This document shows, piece by piece, positions 36,989-46,096 of a DNA stretch of 64,000 nucleotides. Every line of letters starts with the position of its first letter. Position 1 is the stretch's first letter. The stretch comes from Cognatundibacterium rugosum (lineage in GTDB: Bacteria > Pseudomonadota > Gammaproteobacteria > Burkholderiales > Burkholderiaceae_D): positions 86,488 to 150,487 of the forward strand of contig NZ_JACOGG010000013.1 of assembly GCF_014284365.1 (NCBI RefSeq). The letters are read 5' to 3'. A program made the translations under genes and the position numbers. The notes below the pieces were generated by a model. It searched no databases and was not told the DNA's origin. It was given only the letters and a program-made list of their open reading frames with translations.

Positions 36989-39058
36989 ATGAAAACTCCT
37001 TTACTTCGCTTAAAACGCAGCGCCCTGGCAGTGGCCTGTGGCTTGCTCAGCTTGTCCGCTACAGCGCAGAGCCCTGCGCAAAACACGACGCCTGCTGCCA
37101 GCAATGCCTTTGTGCTGGAAGCGCACACCATGGATTTGAAAGCCGATCCATGCACCAGTTTCTTTGAATATGCGAATGGCTTGTGGCTCAAAAATAATCC
37201 TATCCCGGCTGATCGTTCACGTTACAGCGCGTACGACGAAGTGACTGAGCGTAATCTGCTCGCATTGAAAGAAATCGCGGAGCTGGCCGCTGCCAGCCAG
37301 TCACCGGATGCGCAACAACGCCTGGTTGGCAATTTCTATGCAAGCGGCATGGATGAAGCCCGTATCGAACGCGAAGGTGCCCAGCCTTTGCAGGCGCAGT
37401 TTAAGCTGATCGATGCCATCAGCGATAAAGCCGGTTTGATACGCGTCATCGCGCAATTACACCAGCAAGGTGTGATGCCGCTGTTTGGTTTTTCCGTCGA
37501 TCAGGATTTAAAAGACAGCAAGCGTTATATTCCGCAACTGGGTCAGGGCGGCCTGGGTTTGCCAGACCGTGATTACTACCTGAAGAATGACGCCAAGACC
37601 AAGGAGATCCGCGCTCAATACCTGGCCTATATGAAGCAGATTTTCAGTTTGTTGGGTGAAGATGCAGCGCAGTCTGCCCAGCACGCGGCGCAAGTGATGG
37701 CACTGGAAACCCGGCTGGCGAAAGCCTCGCTGACCAAGGTGGAATTACGCGATCCGGCCGCCAGCTATCATCTGACCGATTTGGATGGTTTGCAAAAACA
37801 AGGCAAATCGGCTTATTGGGGCAGCTATTTCCAAACCATAGGATTGCAGCAGCCGGGTCAACTGAACCTGGCACATCCTAAATTCTTCAGTGAAGTCGAT
37901 AAGATGCTGGATGCCGTTCCGCTCGCGCAATGGAAAACCTATCTGAAATGGGATGTCGCGAACAGTCGCGCCAATTTTCTGAGTCAGGCTTTTGTGAATG
38001 CGAATTTCGATTTCTATGGCAAAACCCTGGCCGGTATTAAGGAGTTGCAACCACGCTGGAAACGGGTGCTGGGAAATATCGATGCGCAAGCGGGTGAGGC
38101 GCTGGGCCAGTTATATGTCGCGAAATTCTTTGGGCCGGAAGCCAAGGCGGGTGTACAGGACATGGTGCGCAATATCCAGGCTGCGATGCGGGACAGCATA
38201 GGCAAACTGGAGTGGATGTCGGAACAGACCAAACAGCAAGCCTACAAAAAACTCGACAGCATCGTCGTCAAGATCGGCTATCCGGATGTTTGGCGCGATT
38301 ACTCCAGCCTGCAAATCGATCGCGGCTCGTATGCAGACAATGTGGCGCGTGCTTCGGCGTTTGAGTTTCAGCGTGTACTGTCCCGTCTCGGCAAGCCGAT
38401 AGACCGCAATGAATGGGGTATGACACCACAGACTGTGAATGCCTATTACAACCCGACCATGAATGAAATGGTGTTCCCTGCTGGTATATTGCAACCGCCG
38501 CTGTACCACGTGCAAGCAGACCCAGCGGCCAATTATGGCAATACTGGTGCAACGATAGGCCATGAGCTGACCCATGCGTTTGATGACGAAGGACGCCAGT
38601 TTGACGCGGCCGGTAATTTGAAAAGCTGGTGGACTGCACAGGATGAGAAAAAATTCCTGAACCGCGTTAAAGCAATAGAAACCCAGTTCAATGAATTCAA
38701 TCCTATCGACAAATTGCATATCAATGGCAAGCTGACTGCAGGTGAAAACATTGCTGATCTGGGCGGCATGAAGATTGCCTTGCAGGCGCTGCGTACTTCG
38801 CTGCAGAAAAATCCTCAGCCAGCTTTGCTGGATGGCTTGACGCCGGATCAGCGTTTCTTTATTGCTAATGCGCAAAGCTTCCGCAGCGCCATCCGTGATG
38901 AAATGTTACGTCTGAAAATCGCGACTGACCCACATTCTCCGGACAAGTACCGTGTGATTGCGCCACTCGCGAATATGCCGGAATTCTCGTCAGCCTTCAG
39001 CTGCCAGGGTGAACGCTCGCCCTTGCGTCAGGGGGCAAAGCGCGTAAACATCTGGTAA
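36989..39058 (+). CDS. Exported M13-family metallopeptidase (PepO/neprilysin-like)
   Basis: 689 residues. Signal peptide MKTPLLRLKRSALAVACGLL ends near LSATAQ. Zinc motif HELTHAFDDEG starts at His525. The third ligand lies in GENIADLGG, and the substrate-binding NAYYNPTMNEMVFPAGIL is just upstream. The C-terminus ends in VNIW, a variant of the CxVW end of the family. It degrades oligopeptides in the periplasm or outside the cell. It follows the CocE-type gene by 68 bp, so the pair is possibly co-transcribed. A terminator follows. Confidence 0.93.
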   Translation: MKTPLLRLKRSALAVACGLLSLSATAQSPAQNTTPAASNAFVLEAHTMDLKADPCTSFFEYANGLWLKNNPIPADRSRYSAYDEVTERNLLALKEIAELAAASQSPDAQQRLVGNFYASGMDEARIEREGAQPLQAQFKLIDAISDKAGLIRVIAQLHQQGVMPLFGFSVDQDLKDSKRYIPQLGQGGLGLPDRDYYLKNDAKTKEIRAQYLAYMKQIFSLLGEDAAQSAQHAAQVMALETRLAKASLTKVELRDPAASYHLTDLDGLQKQGKSAYWGSYFQTIGLQQPGQLNLAHPKFFSEVDKMLDAVPLAQWKTYLKWDVANSRANFLSQAFVNANFDFYGKTLAGIKELQPRWKRVLGNIDAQAGEALGQLYVAKFFGPEAKAGVQDMVRNIQAAMRDSIGKLEWMSEQTKQQAYKKLDSIVVKIGYPDVWRDYSSLQIDRGSYADNVARASAFEFQRVLSRLGKPIDRNEWGMTPQTVNAYYNPTMNEMVFPAGILQPPLYHVQADPAANYGNTGATIGHELTHAFDDEGRQFDAAGNLKSWWTAQDEKKFLNRVKAIETQFNEFNPIDKLHINGKLTAGENIADLGGMKIALQALRTSLQKNPQPALLDGLTPDQRFFIANAQSFRSAIRDEMLRLKIATDPHSPDKYRVIAPLANMPEFSSAFSCQGERSPLRQGAKRVNIW

Positions 39059-39068
39059 CAGCGTATAC

Positions 39069-39100
39069 TAGCGCTGAATTAGCGCTGAATTAGCGCTGAT
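39069..39100. repeat. Three tandem copies of an 11-bp unit
   Basis: TAGCGCTGAAT is repeated at 39069-39079 and 39080-39090, and as the shortened TAGCGCTGAT at 39091-39100, just after the M13 peptidase stop. Each unit contains the palindrome AGCGCT. Confidence 0.85.
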
Positions 39101-39133
39101 TTATCGTTGAGTTGTCTCTACAATCAGACTACG

Positions 39134-39168
39134 GCGGGGTGAAAATCATGATTTTTGCCCCGCTGTTT
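39134..39168 (+). terminator. Terminator of the M13 peptidase gene
   Basis: GCGGGG (39134-39139) pairs with CCCCGC (39158-39163) and, inside it, AAAAT with ATTTT. TGTTTTG follows. Confidence 0.75.
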
Positions 39169-39234
39169 TGTTGAAATTTTGATACTTCATAGCGCAGCCT
39201 ACAGCCAAACACCTTGTTATTTTGAGCCAGAACC

Positions 39235-40371
39235 ATGATGGAAAACACCAAAGTCATCGAATTTGAACGCCCTCAGATGGAAGAGGGCAGCAGTTGTACC
39301 GCCAATGCCTGGGCACGTGTACCGGAAGCACCAAGCGCAGAAGAAAAACAGGTATTGAAAGAGAAAATACGCCGTTTGCTCAAAGAAAAGCAGGCTGTGT
39401 TGGTGGCGCATTACTACGTCGATGCAGAATTGCAGGACCTGGCTGAAGAAACCGGTGGCTGCGTATCCGATTCGCTGGAAATGGCACGTTTCGGGCGCGA
39501 CCATGCCGCCAAAACCCTGATTGTGGCCGGCGTGCGCTTTATGGGTGAAACTGCCAAAATCCTGAGTCCGGAAAAAACTATTTTGATGCCTGATCTGGAC
39601 GCGACCTGTTCGCTTGATCTGGGGTGCGATGCCACCGAGTTCGCCGCATTCTGTGATGCGCATCCGGACCGTACCGTCGTCGTCTATGCCAATACCAGCG
39701 CCGCTGTCAAAGCACGCGCTGACTGGATGGTGACGTCCAGCATAGGCCTGGACATCGTGGCACATCTGCATGCGCAGGGTAAGAAGATTTTATGGGCACC
39801 GGATAAACATCTGGGTGGCTATATCCAGAAACAGACTGGTGCCGATATGCTGTTATGGCAGGGTTCTTGTCTGGTACATGATGAATTCAAAGGCATAGAG
39901 CTTGATGTGCTCAAGGCCGAACATCCGCATGCCAAGGTGCTGGTACATCCGGAGTCCCCGGCTGCCGTGGTGGCACAGGCTGATGTGGTTGGCTCCACCT
40001 CACAACTGATCCATGCAGCCCAGACGCTGGATGCGCAGGAATTTATCGTCGCGACGGACAACGGCATACTGCATAAAATGCAAATGGCTGCACCGGGCAA
40101 GCGTTTCATCGTCGCACCGACCGCTGGTAACAGCGCCACCTGCAAGAGCTGTGCGCATTGCCCGTGGATGGCGATGAATGGCCTGCGCAATTTGCTGGCT
40201 GTGCTGGAACAGGGTAATAATGAAATTCAGGTTGAGCCTGCGACGGCGGAAAAAGCCAAGCTGTGCATTCACCGTATGCTGGATTTTGCAGCTGCGAAGA
40301 AAGCCAATGTACGTCCGTCCGGCGACCTGGCTAAAGATGCAGCGCTGTTCCAGAACATAGGCCCGGCCTGA
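39235..40371 (+). CDS. nadA: Quinolinate synthase
   Basis: 378 residues. It condenses iminoaspartate with dihydroxyacetone phosphate to quinolinate using a 4Fe-4S cluster. The cluster-binding [15 protein letters not shown] region near the C-terminus, [19 protein letters not shown] near the N-terminus and [15 protein letters not shown] are all present. Two adjacent ATGs (39235, 39238) can serve as start. It is followed by nadC on the same strand, while nadB, which makes its substrate, lies 8.5 kb away on the other strand. De novo NAD synthesis from aspartate is therefore complete within the window. Confidence 0.96.
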   Translation: MMENTKVIEFERPQMEEGSSCTANAWARVPEAPSAEEKQVLKEKIRRLLKEKQAVLVAHYYVDAELQDLAEETGGCVSDSLEMARFGRDHAAKTLIVAGVRFMGETAKILSPEKTILMPDLDATCSLDLGCDATEFAAFCDAHPDRTVVVYANTSAAVKARADWMVTSSIGLDIVAHLHAQGKKILWAPDKHLGGYIQKQTGADMLLWQGSCLVHDEFKGIELDVLKAEHPHAKVLVHPESPAAVVAQADVVGSTSQLIHAAQTLDAQEFIVATDNGILHKMQMAAPGKRFIVAPTAGNSATCKSCAHCPWMAMNGLRNLLAVLEQGNNEIQVEPATAEKAKLCIHRMLDFAAAKKANVRPSGDLAKDAALFQNIGPA

Positions 40372-40447
40372 CAGCCTCCTCCAGCAGACGGCAAACTCAG
40401 CCCAGAATAAAGACCGGATACCCTGAACAAAAACAAAATTCAATACT

Positions 40448-41317
40448 ATGTCCAGCAATTTACAAAACAAACACTTCCCTTTTGATGCCGATTTACAGTC
40501 TGCGTTTGAGCGCAATGTGCGCGATGCGCTGGCTGAAGATGTCGGTACAGCTGACCTGACCGGCTTGCTGGTACCGGCTGAGCAAATGGTGCAGGCGCAG
40601 GTCATCGTGCGTGAAGACGCGATACTGTGCGGCGCACCCTGGTTCGATGCAGTGATGCAGGCTTGTGATCAGCGCATACGCATTGAGTGGCAATATGCCG
40701 AGGGTGATGCAATGACCGCCAATTCCGTCGTTTGCAAAATCCAGGCGCCTGCACGTGCTTTGCTGACGGCTGAACGCTCGGCACTCAATTTCTTGCAACT
40801 GTTATCGGCAGTTGCCACAGCGACTGCGCATTATGTGAAACTGATCGCGGGCACCACGGCTGCCATTCTGGATACCCGCAAAACCCTGCCTGGTATGCGA
40901 TTGGCGCAGAAATATGCAGTCCGTGTCGGTGGTGGTAAAAATCAGCGCCTGGCTTTGTATGATGGCATCCTGATTAAAGAAAACCATATCGCTGCTGCAG
41001 GTGGTATCGCGCCAGCGATGCAGCATGCACTGGAGCTCAATGCGGGCGTCAGCATACAAATCGAAGTAGAAAGTCTGGATGAGCTGCATGCAGCGCTGAA
41101 TGCAGGAGCCACTTCTGTTCTGCTTGATAACTTCAATACCGATATGATGCGTGAAGCCGTCAGCATCAATGCGGGTCGTGCCTTGCTTGAAGCTTCAGGC
41201 GGCGTCGATCAACGTTCGGTACGCGCGATTGCCGAAACCGGTGTCGACCGTATTTCTATCGGCAGCCTGACCAAAGACATCAAAGCTACCGATTACTCAC
41301 TGCGGGTATTGGCTTAA
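40448..41317 (+). CDS. nadC: Nicotinate-nucleotide pyrophosphorylase (carboxylating)
   Basis: 289 residues. It converts quinolinate and phosphoribosyl pyrophosphate to nicotinate mononucleotide. Typical segments are NVRDALAEDVGTADLT, ERSALNFLQLLSAVAT, ILDTRKTLPGMRLAQKYAV, RVGGGKNQRLALYDGILIKE and VLLDNFNTDMM. It is 76 bp after nadA on the same strand. The absence of a strong Shine-Dalgarno sequence suggests modest translation. Confidence 0.96.
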   Translation: MSSNLQNKHFPFDADLQSAFERNVRDALAEDVGTADLTGLLVPAEQMVQAQVIVREDAILCGAPWFDAVMQACDQRIRIEWQYAEGDAMTANSVVCKIQAPARALLTAERSALNFLQLLSAVATATAHYVKLIAGTTAAILDTRKTLPGMRLAQKYAVRVGGGKNQRLALYDGILIKENHIAAAGGIAPAMQHALELNAGVSIQIEVESLDELHAALNAGATSVLLDNFNTDMMREAVSINAGRALLEASGGVDQRSVRAIAETGVDRISIGSLTKDIKATDYSLRVLA

Positions 41318-41527
41318 TTGATGCTGGTCGGGGGCGTCATCAACACCGCGCCTGCCTTCATCTGTTTGCCTCGGTGTACGGCGGACAGATGGGCTCCCGT
41401 TTATCTGCTGAATCCACCACTTGAACCAGTGTTGCTGCCACTGGTCGCAGCGTGGCTGTGATGTCCGCTCTGACTGTTTATGCTGTCCTCACTGACACCT
41501 GATTTTAATCAAACCAAGGAGAACAGC

Positions 41528-41851
41528 ATGAACACCGCAAACGATACAAGCAACGCAAACCACGCAAACCACGCAAACAGTAACAAGGACGATGCATCGA
41601 ATCCGGTTCTGGCATTTTGTCTGAACCTGGGCGCTACCTTGCGCTACTTCTGGCAATCCTATGTCATCCGCGTCGCAGCGACCAGCTGGAAACGCTGTCT
41701 GGCTGCATGTTTTCTGGCCTTGCTGTTGGGCGCAATGTTAGGTCTACCTGGCCTGGCATTTATCATGGTACTCACGACGCTGCTGGTCAAATGCATCGTG
41801 CCGCAGGCAGTGACAGCCGCCGAAGTCATTGAACAGGATGGCCGGGAGTAA
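41528..41851 (+). CDS. Small membrane protein resembling the sensor domain of the next gene
   Basis: 107 residues from ATG 41528 with AAGGAG 6 bases upstream; an earlier ATG at 41480 is unlikely. The hydrophilic N-terminus contains NHANHANS from a 9-bp tandem repeat. The rest aligns by eye with the first 75 residues of the following histidine kinase: NPVL, then L..LR..W, W-K, a hydrophobic hairpin with G-MLGL, and L..LLVK against SSVLIK. It thus looks like a stand-alone copy of the kinase membrane domain, without a catalytic part. A modulating or heterodimer role is inference. Confidence 0.75.
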   Translation: MNTANDTSNANHANHANSNKDDASNPVLAFCLNLGATLRYFWQSYVIRVAATSWKRCLAACFLALLLGAMLGLPGLAFIMVLTTLLVKCIVPQAVTAAEVIEQDGRE

Positions 41852-41855
41852 ACAC

Positions 41856-42737
41856 ATGCAAGGCAAAGACGATAATCCGGTATTGGATAGCGTACTGCAT
41901 ATGCTGGAAACGCTACGCATCCTATGGTGGCGTTTTTTTGACTGGCTGGCCGTGGTGCCCTGGAAAAAATTACTGTTGGTCTCGCTGTTGGTGATGATCA
42001 TCGGTGGCATGCTGGGCTTGGGCGCTTTGCCACCGGTGTTGGTACTGTCCTCGGTGCTGATTAAGAGTCTGGCTGGTGGCAAACGGCGCGCGGAAATGGC
42101 GGCCACAGCGGCTGCCAGCCGCGCCGATAGGGAGGCGCTGGAGCGGCGTGTGATAGAGGCTGAAATGGCTGCCTTGCAGGCGCAGATAGAGCCACACTTT
42201 CTGTTTAATACTCTGGCCCTGATCGGACAATTGATAGAAACGGATGCCGTGCGCGCTGCGCTGGTTCATGCCGACCTGATCCGCTATCTGCGTGCAGCAC
42301 TGCCACAAATGCGTCAGCCAGGCATGGGTAGATTGGGGCAGCAAATCGATCTGTCGCGCGCTTATCTGAACATTATGCAAGCCAGGATGCAGGAACGTCT
42401 GTGCTATCAGATTGAGGTGCCCGAGGCCTTAGCGCAGGCGCAATTCCCTTCGATGATGATACAGACACTGGTGGAAAATGCGATTAAGCACGGCCTGGAG
42501 CCTAAGACAGATGGTGGCAGTATTCATATCCGCGCCAGCAGCGATGCACAGCATATCCTGCTGCAGGTCAGCGATAATGGCGTTGGCCTCAATCCCCATG
42601 CCGAAGATGGGGTGGGGCTCAGTAATATCCGCGAACGGCTTCAGGCTTTGTATGGTATCCGCGCCGCGCTGATTACCGAAATCCCTGAATCCGGCGGCGC
42701 CAGTTTTACGCTGCAGATTCCCCTGGAAACTGTATAG
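41856..42737 (+). CDS. LytS-type sensor histidine kinase
   Basis: 293 residues from ATG 41856 with GGGAG before it. A short two-helix membrane domain (about 20-72) and a charged linker lead to the His_kinase domain with EPHFLFNTLALIGQLIETD (His114). The GHKL domain has QTLVENAIKHGLEP, VSDNGVGLNP and GLSNIRERLQALYG. It is paired with the LytTR regulator 33 bp downstream. The preceding small gene copies its membrane domain. Signal unknown. Confidence 0.87.
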   Translation: MQGKDDNPVLDSVLHMLETLRILWWRFFDWLAVVPWKKLLLVSLLVMIIGGMLGLGALPPVLVLSSVLIKSLAGGKRRAEMAATAAASRADREALERRVIEAEMAALQAQIEPHFLFNTLALIGQLIETDAVRAALVHADLIRYLRAALPQMRQPGMGRLGQQIDLSRAYLNIMQARMQERLCYQIEVPEALAQAQFPSMMIQTLVENAIKHGLEPKTDGGSIHIRASSDAQHILLQVSDNGVGLNPHAEDGVGLSNIRERLQALYGIRAALITEIPESGGASFTLQIPLETV

Positions 42738-42770
42738 CAAAACACGAACGAATTAACTCCGGAGCAGACG

Positions 42771-43592
42771 ATGCAAAGAACAGCAATGATCGTTGATGAT
42801 GAAGCACCAATGCGCGACCTGTTACGCAGCCGCTTGCGTACAGTCTGGCCGGATTTGCAGATCGTGGCTGAGGCTGCGAATGGCATAGCAGCGCTGGAAC
42901 AGGCTGCGCTGACTCAGCCCGACGTCGTATTTCTGGATATACGCATGCCCGGTAAGAATGGCATAGAAGCAGCGGCCGAACTGGTTGGCCGGGCGCAGCT
43001 GGTGTTTGTGACCGCCTACAATGATTACGCGATTGCCGCCTTTGAGCGCGGTGCGATGGATTATCTGCTCAAACCGGTTGAGACCGATCGTTTGCAGCAA
43101 ACCTGTGCGCGTTTGCAGCAGCGGCTGCAAGAGCGCGATGCAGCCAATAGTGTCAGCAAGCCAGCAGATACAGACAAGGCGCTGTCTGCGACTGCTTTGT
43201 CGGCCAAAGCGACTCAGGTACAGGATTTGCTGACCCAGTTAATGCAGCAGCAAGGCGCGAACAAAGAATATCTGCGTTGGATACAGGCCAGTGTCGGTAA
43301 TGCCTTGCGCATGATCAGTACCAAAGAAATTTTGTATTTTAAGTCCGATGAAAAATACACCCTGGTGCAGACCGCACAGGCTGAATACCTGATCCGCAAA
43401 TCGTTGAAGGAACTGGAGGACGAATTGGATCCGCAAGAGTTCTGGCGCATCCATCGCTCCGCCATCGTCAGCGTGTCAGCGATTGCCGAAGTCAGCCGCG
43501 ATTTTCGCGGCCGCCTGATGCTGAGTGTAAAAGGCCAGACGGAAAAACTGGAAGTCAGCCGCAACCACACGCATTTGTTTCAGCAGATGTAG
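42771..43592 (+). CDS. LytTR response regulator
   Basis: 273 residues. Receiver with Asp56 in VVFLDIRMPGKNG, FVTAYNDYAI and DYLLKPVETD. A long linker is followed by a LytTR domain (about 165-270) with ILYFKSDEKYTLVQT and FWRIHRSAIVSVSAI. A CCGGAG site precedes the ATG. It is the partner of the upstream LytS kinase. The gene ends convergent with the exporter operon, which is a plausible but unproven target. Confidence 0.88.
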   Translation: MQRTAMIVDDEAPMRDLLRSRLRTVWPDLQIVAEAANGIAALEQAALTQPDVVFLDIRMPGKNGIEAAAELVGRAQLVFVTAYNDYAIAAFERGAMDYLLKPVETDRLQQTCARLQQRLQERDAANSVSKPADTDKALSATALSAKATQVQDLLTQLMQQQGANKEYLRWIQASVGNALRMISTKEILYFKSDEKYTLVQTAQAEYLIRKSLKELEDELDPQEFWRIHRSAIVSVSAIAEVSRDFRGRLMLSVKGQTEKLEVSRNHTHLFQQM

Positions 43593-43625
43593 CCAGCCTT
43601 GATGCGCAGTCGTGTTCAGATCTGC

Positions 43626-44858
43626 TCAGTCGCTGCGTAAAGCAGCAATCGGGTCCAGTTCCGCTGCTTTACGGGCAGGGAATACGCCAAAACCCAGACC
43701 CACTGCAATACAGGCTGCGACAGCGGCAGCCAGACTCAGCGGTGACCACGCAACCGACCAGCCTGCCAGCGCGGCGATGCTGTACGCTGCGATGGCACCC
43801 AGTAGTAGCCCGAGCAGGGCGCCGCTGCTGGCGATCACTAGCGCTTCGGCCAGAAACTGATCGATCACATCGCGTTTTCTGGCGCCCAGCGCGCGTTTCA
43901 GGCCGATTTCTTTTTTGCGCTCCAGCACATTGGCGAGCATGATGTTCATGATGCCGATACCACCGACCAGCAGCGACACAGCGGCGATAGAGCTCATAAC
44001 AATGGTGAACATTTTCTGGGTTTGCTGATTTTGCCGGTACAAGCCCATGGGCACAATCAGATTGGTGTCATCCGCTCCTGCATGTCGGTCTTCCAGCAAT
44101 TGCTGCAACACCCGCGCAGCGGCTTCCGGTGCGGCCTTGCCATCCAGTTGCAGACTGATCGCGTCGGCCTCATCATCCAATAGCGGGAAATCGAAGCGGG
44201 TTTTTGCTGCTGACCACGGTACGAACAGACGCTCATCATCCAACCCCAGCTTGATGCCTTCGAATTCAGATTTACTCAATGCGCGGTCCGCCAGCACGCC
44301 GACTACTTCCAGCCAGACATGGTTGAGCTTGATTTTTTCGCCGACCGCAGACTGATCCCCGAACAGCTCCTTAGCCAGCCTGGGACCCAGTACACAAACG
44401 GCTGCCAGGCTGTTATTGTCTTCGTCGCTGAACCAACGCCCCTTGCCCATTTGTAGGCCGCTGTGCTGGATATATGCATTCGAGATGGCATAAGCGCGAG
44501 CTTCGATAACGCGTGATTGGTAGACTAACTGATCAACCTTGATTTCTTTGCGTAGCGCTACCGAGCGCGCGCCGGGCACTACGTTTAAGGCTGCCTGTGC
44601 ATCGGCTTCGCTTAAGCCTAATGAGCGGCTGCGCAAATCCTTTCTGCGCTTGTTATCCATGGTTTTACTCTCGACGATAATATTATCGAGTCCGAGTTCA
44701 GCCACCAGTCGCAGCGCTTCGCGCCGGCTGCCTTCTCCAACTGCGAGCATGGCGACGATGGCGGCAACACCAAATACCATGCCGAGTAGGGTCAGACCGG
44801 TGCGCAGCTTACGGCGCTGCAGTTCTTCTATTGCTTCCAGCAGTAAAGCGCGGTTCAT
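43626..44858 (-). CDS. MacB-type ABC transporter permease
   Basis: 410 residues without a fused ATPase. An N-terminal membrane helix (GLTLLGMVFGVAAIVAML) is followed by a large periplasmic core (about 50-280) and a C-terminal FtsX domain with three helices (TIVMSSIAAVSLLVGGIGIM, IGLKRALGARKRDVIDQFL). This is the mechanotransmission type used for exporting peptides, macrolides or lipids from the periplasmic side. It is the last gene of a four-gene operon; its ATG overlaps the adaptor stop by four bases. Substrate unknown. Confidence 0.88.
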   Translation of the reverse strand: MNRALLLEAIEELQRRKLRTGLTLLGMVFGVAAIVAMLAVGEGSRREALRLVAELGLDNIIVESKTMDNKRRKDLRSRSLGLSEADAQAALNVVPGARSVALRKEIKVDQLVYQSRVIEARAYAISNAYIQHSGLQMGKGRWFSDEDNNSLAAVCVLGPRLAKELFGDQSAVGEKIKLNHVWLEVVGVLADRALSKSEFEGIKLGLDDERLFVPWSAAKTRFDFPLLDDEADAISLQLDGKAAPEAAARVLQQLLEDRHAGADDTNLIVPMGLYRQNQQTQKMFTIVMSSIAAVSLLVGGIGIMNIMLANVLERKKEIGLKRALGARKRDVIDQFLAEALVIASSGALLGLLLGAIAAYSIAALAGWSVAWSPLSLAAAVAACIAVGLGFGVFPARKAAELDPIAALRSD

Positions 44859-46096
44859 GATTCGTCTTTTTCTGTATTGTCTTTAGTTTTTTTGCTGCCA
44901 CCTTGCGGTAATAAAATCACGCTGGCGCTTTCATTGAGTCCCGATAGTATCTCGCTACGCGCGTTGCCCCTGCGTCCTGGCTGAACCGCTACGCGTTTGA
45001 CCTGTTTTCCTTCCTGTATGTCGGCAAAATATTGACCATTTTGCTCAATCAGCGCGATATTCGGAATGCTGTGCGCTTTGTGCAAGTCAATCAGATGAAT
45101 GGTCGCGCGTACCGCTTGTCCGGGGCGGATTTGGAACTGGTTGACGCTGGCATCATCAATCGCAGCTTCAAGCTCTATGTATTTCACTGGCGACTGCGTA
45201 TTCTGGGTGCTGGCAGTGGTGCTGATTTTTGTGATCTGTAATTTCACTTCCTGTCCGCTGCCAGCCAGTCTGAGCGTGAGTGGCAATCCGGTTTTAAGGC
45301 CGGTTGCACGCGCTTCCGGCACCTTGAAGCTGGCCAGCAGCTTATCCAGTTTGGGTAATACACCGAATTCGCTGCCCGGCATGGTCGTCATGCCTACCTG
45401 AGGCTTATTGCCTGTCCAGGACTCAGTCAGCTTCAGCACACCATCATGCGGCGCACGCAGCTCCAGTGCCGCCAGACTTTTCTTTTGGCGATTGGCATTA
45501 GTTTCTATGGTCTCTACTTGTGACTTGAGTACGGCTTCATTGGCTTGCCGGCGTGTGCTGACCTGTGTCGATTTCCAGTTCAGGAAGCGCTGTTTATTAT
45601 TCAGGAAAGTCTGGTCCTGGATCGCATCCAAGATGCGGTTTTTGGAGAACAAGGCTTGCTCGGCACCGGCATAGCGTTCGCTCAACAGCAGGTCGGCACT
45701 GACCTTGGATTGATCCGCATTTAATTCAGCCTGACTCTTGACTTCGGTGGACTGTAAATCTTGTTCAGCCAGCTCTTTGCGCAGCAAATCGAATTCCGCC
45801 TGTGTCAGTTCCAGCCTGGAATTGGGGGCATCGAAACGTGCAATCAGCTGATCTTTTTTTACCAGGCTGCCTTCAGCAACGATCTCTGTGATCAATCTGG
45901 TTTCCCAACCTTCACCGGGGATCAGTAACTGGGTTTTTTCTGCGGCGCTGACTTCACCCTCTACGCTCAGGCTTTCCTGCCAGGGTTTTTCAGTGAAAAT
46001 TTCTGTCGCTATTTGCGTAGCGGGCTGGTCGCTGCAGGCAGCCAGGAGCAAGTTCAATAGCAGAGCACTGCCGTAGCTGTAGCCAGAATTTTTCAT
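44855..46096 (-). CDS. Lipoprotein periplasmic adaptor (HlyD/MacA family)
   Basis: 413 residues. A lipobox (LLLAACSD, Cys21) makes it a lipoprotein. Barrel-sandwich parts (LIPGEGWETRLI, APHDGVLKLTE) flank a coiled-coil hairpin rich in Gln, Glu and Leu (about 95-215). Beta-barrel and membrane-proximal domains follow, ending with RRGNARSEILSGLNESASVI. It connects the inner-membrane permease to an outer-membrane channel, which is not encoded here. It overlaps both neighbours by ATGA. Confidence 0.85.
   Translation of the reverse strand: MKNSGYSYGSALLLNLLLAACSDQPATQIATEIFTEKPWQESLSVEGEVSAAEKTQLLIPGEGWETRLITEIVAEGSLVKKDQLIARFDAPNSRLELTQAEFDLLRKELAEQDLQSTEVKSQAELNADQSKVSADLLLSERYAGAEQALFSKNRILDAIQDQTFLNNKQRFLNWKSTQVSTRRQANEAVLKSQVETIETNANRQKKSLAALELRAPHDGVLKLTESWTGNKPQVGMTTMPGSEFGVLPKLDKLLASFKVPEARATGLKTGLPLTLRLAGSGQEVKLQITKISTTASTQNTQSPVKYIELEAAIDDASVNQFQIRPGQAVRATIHLIDLHKAHSIPNIALIEQNGQYFADIQEGKQVKRVAVQPGRRGNARSEILSGLNESASVILLPQGGSKKTKDNTEKDES

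Noticed and set aside
38111..38875. 254-codon minus-strand frame within the M13 peptidase gene
   Set aside because: The opposite strand encodes the zinc site and other invariant peptidase motifs; this frame has none.
41561..41580. Short tandem repeat read as a possible CRISPR or regulatory repeat
   Set aside because: It is a 9-bp in-frame repeat encoding NHA units within the small membrane protein. No CRISPR array is seen anywhere in the window.
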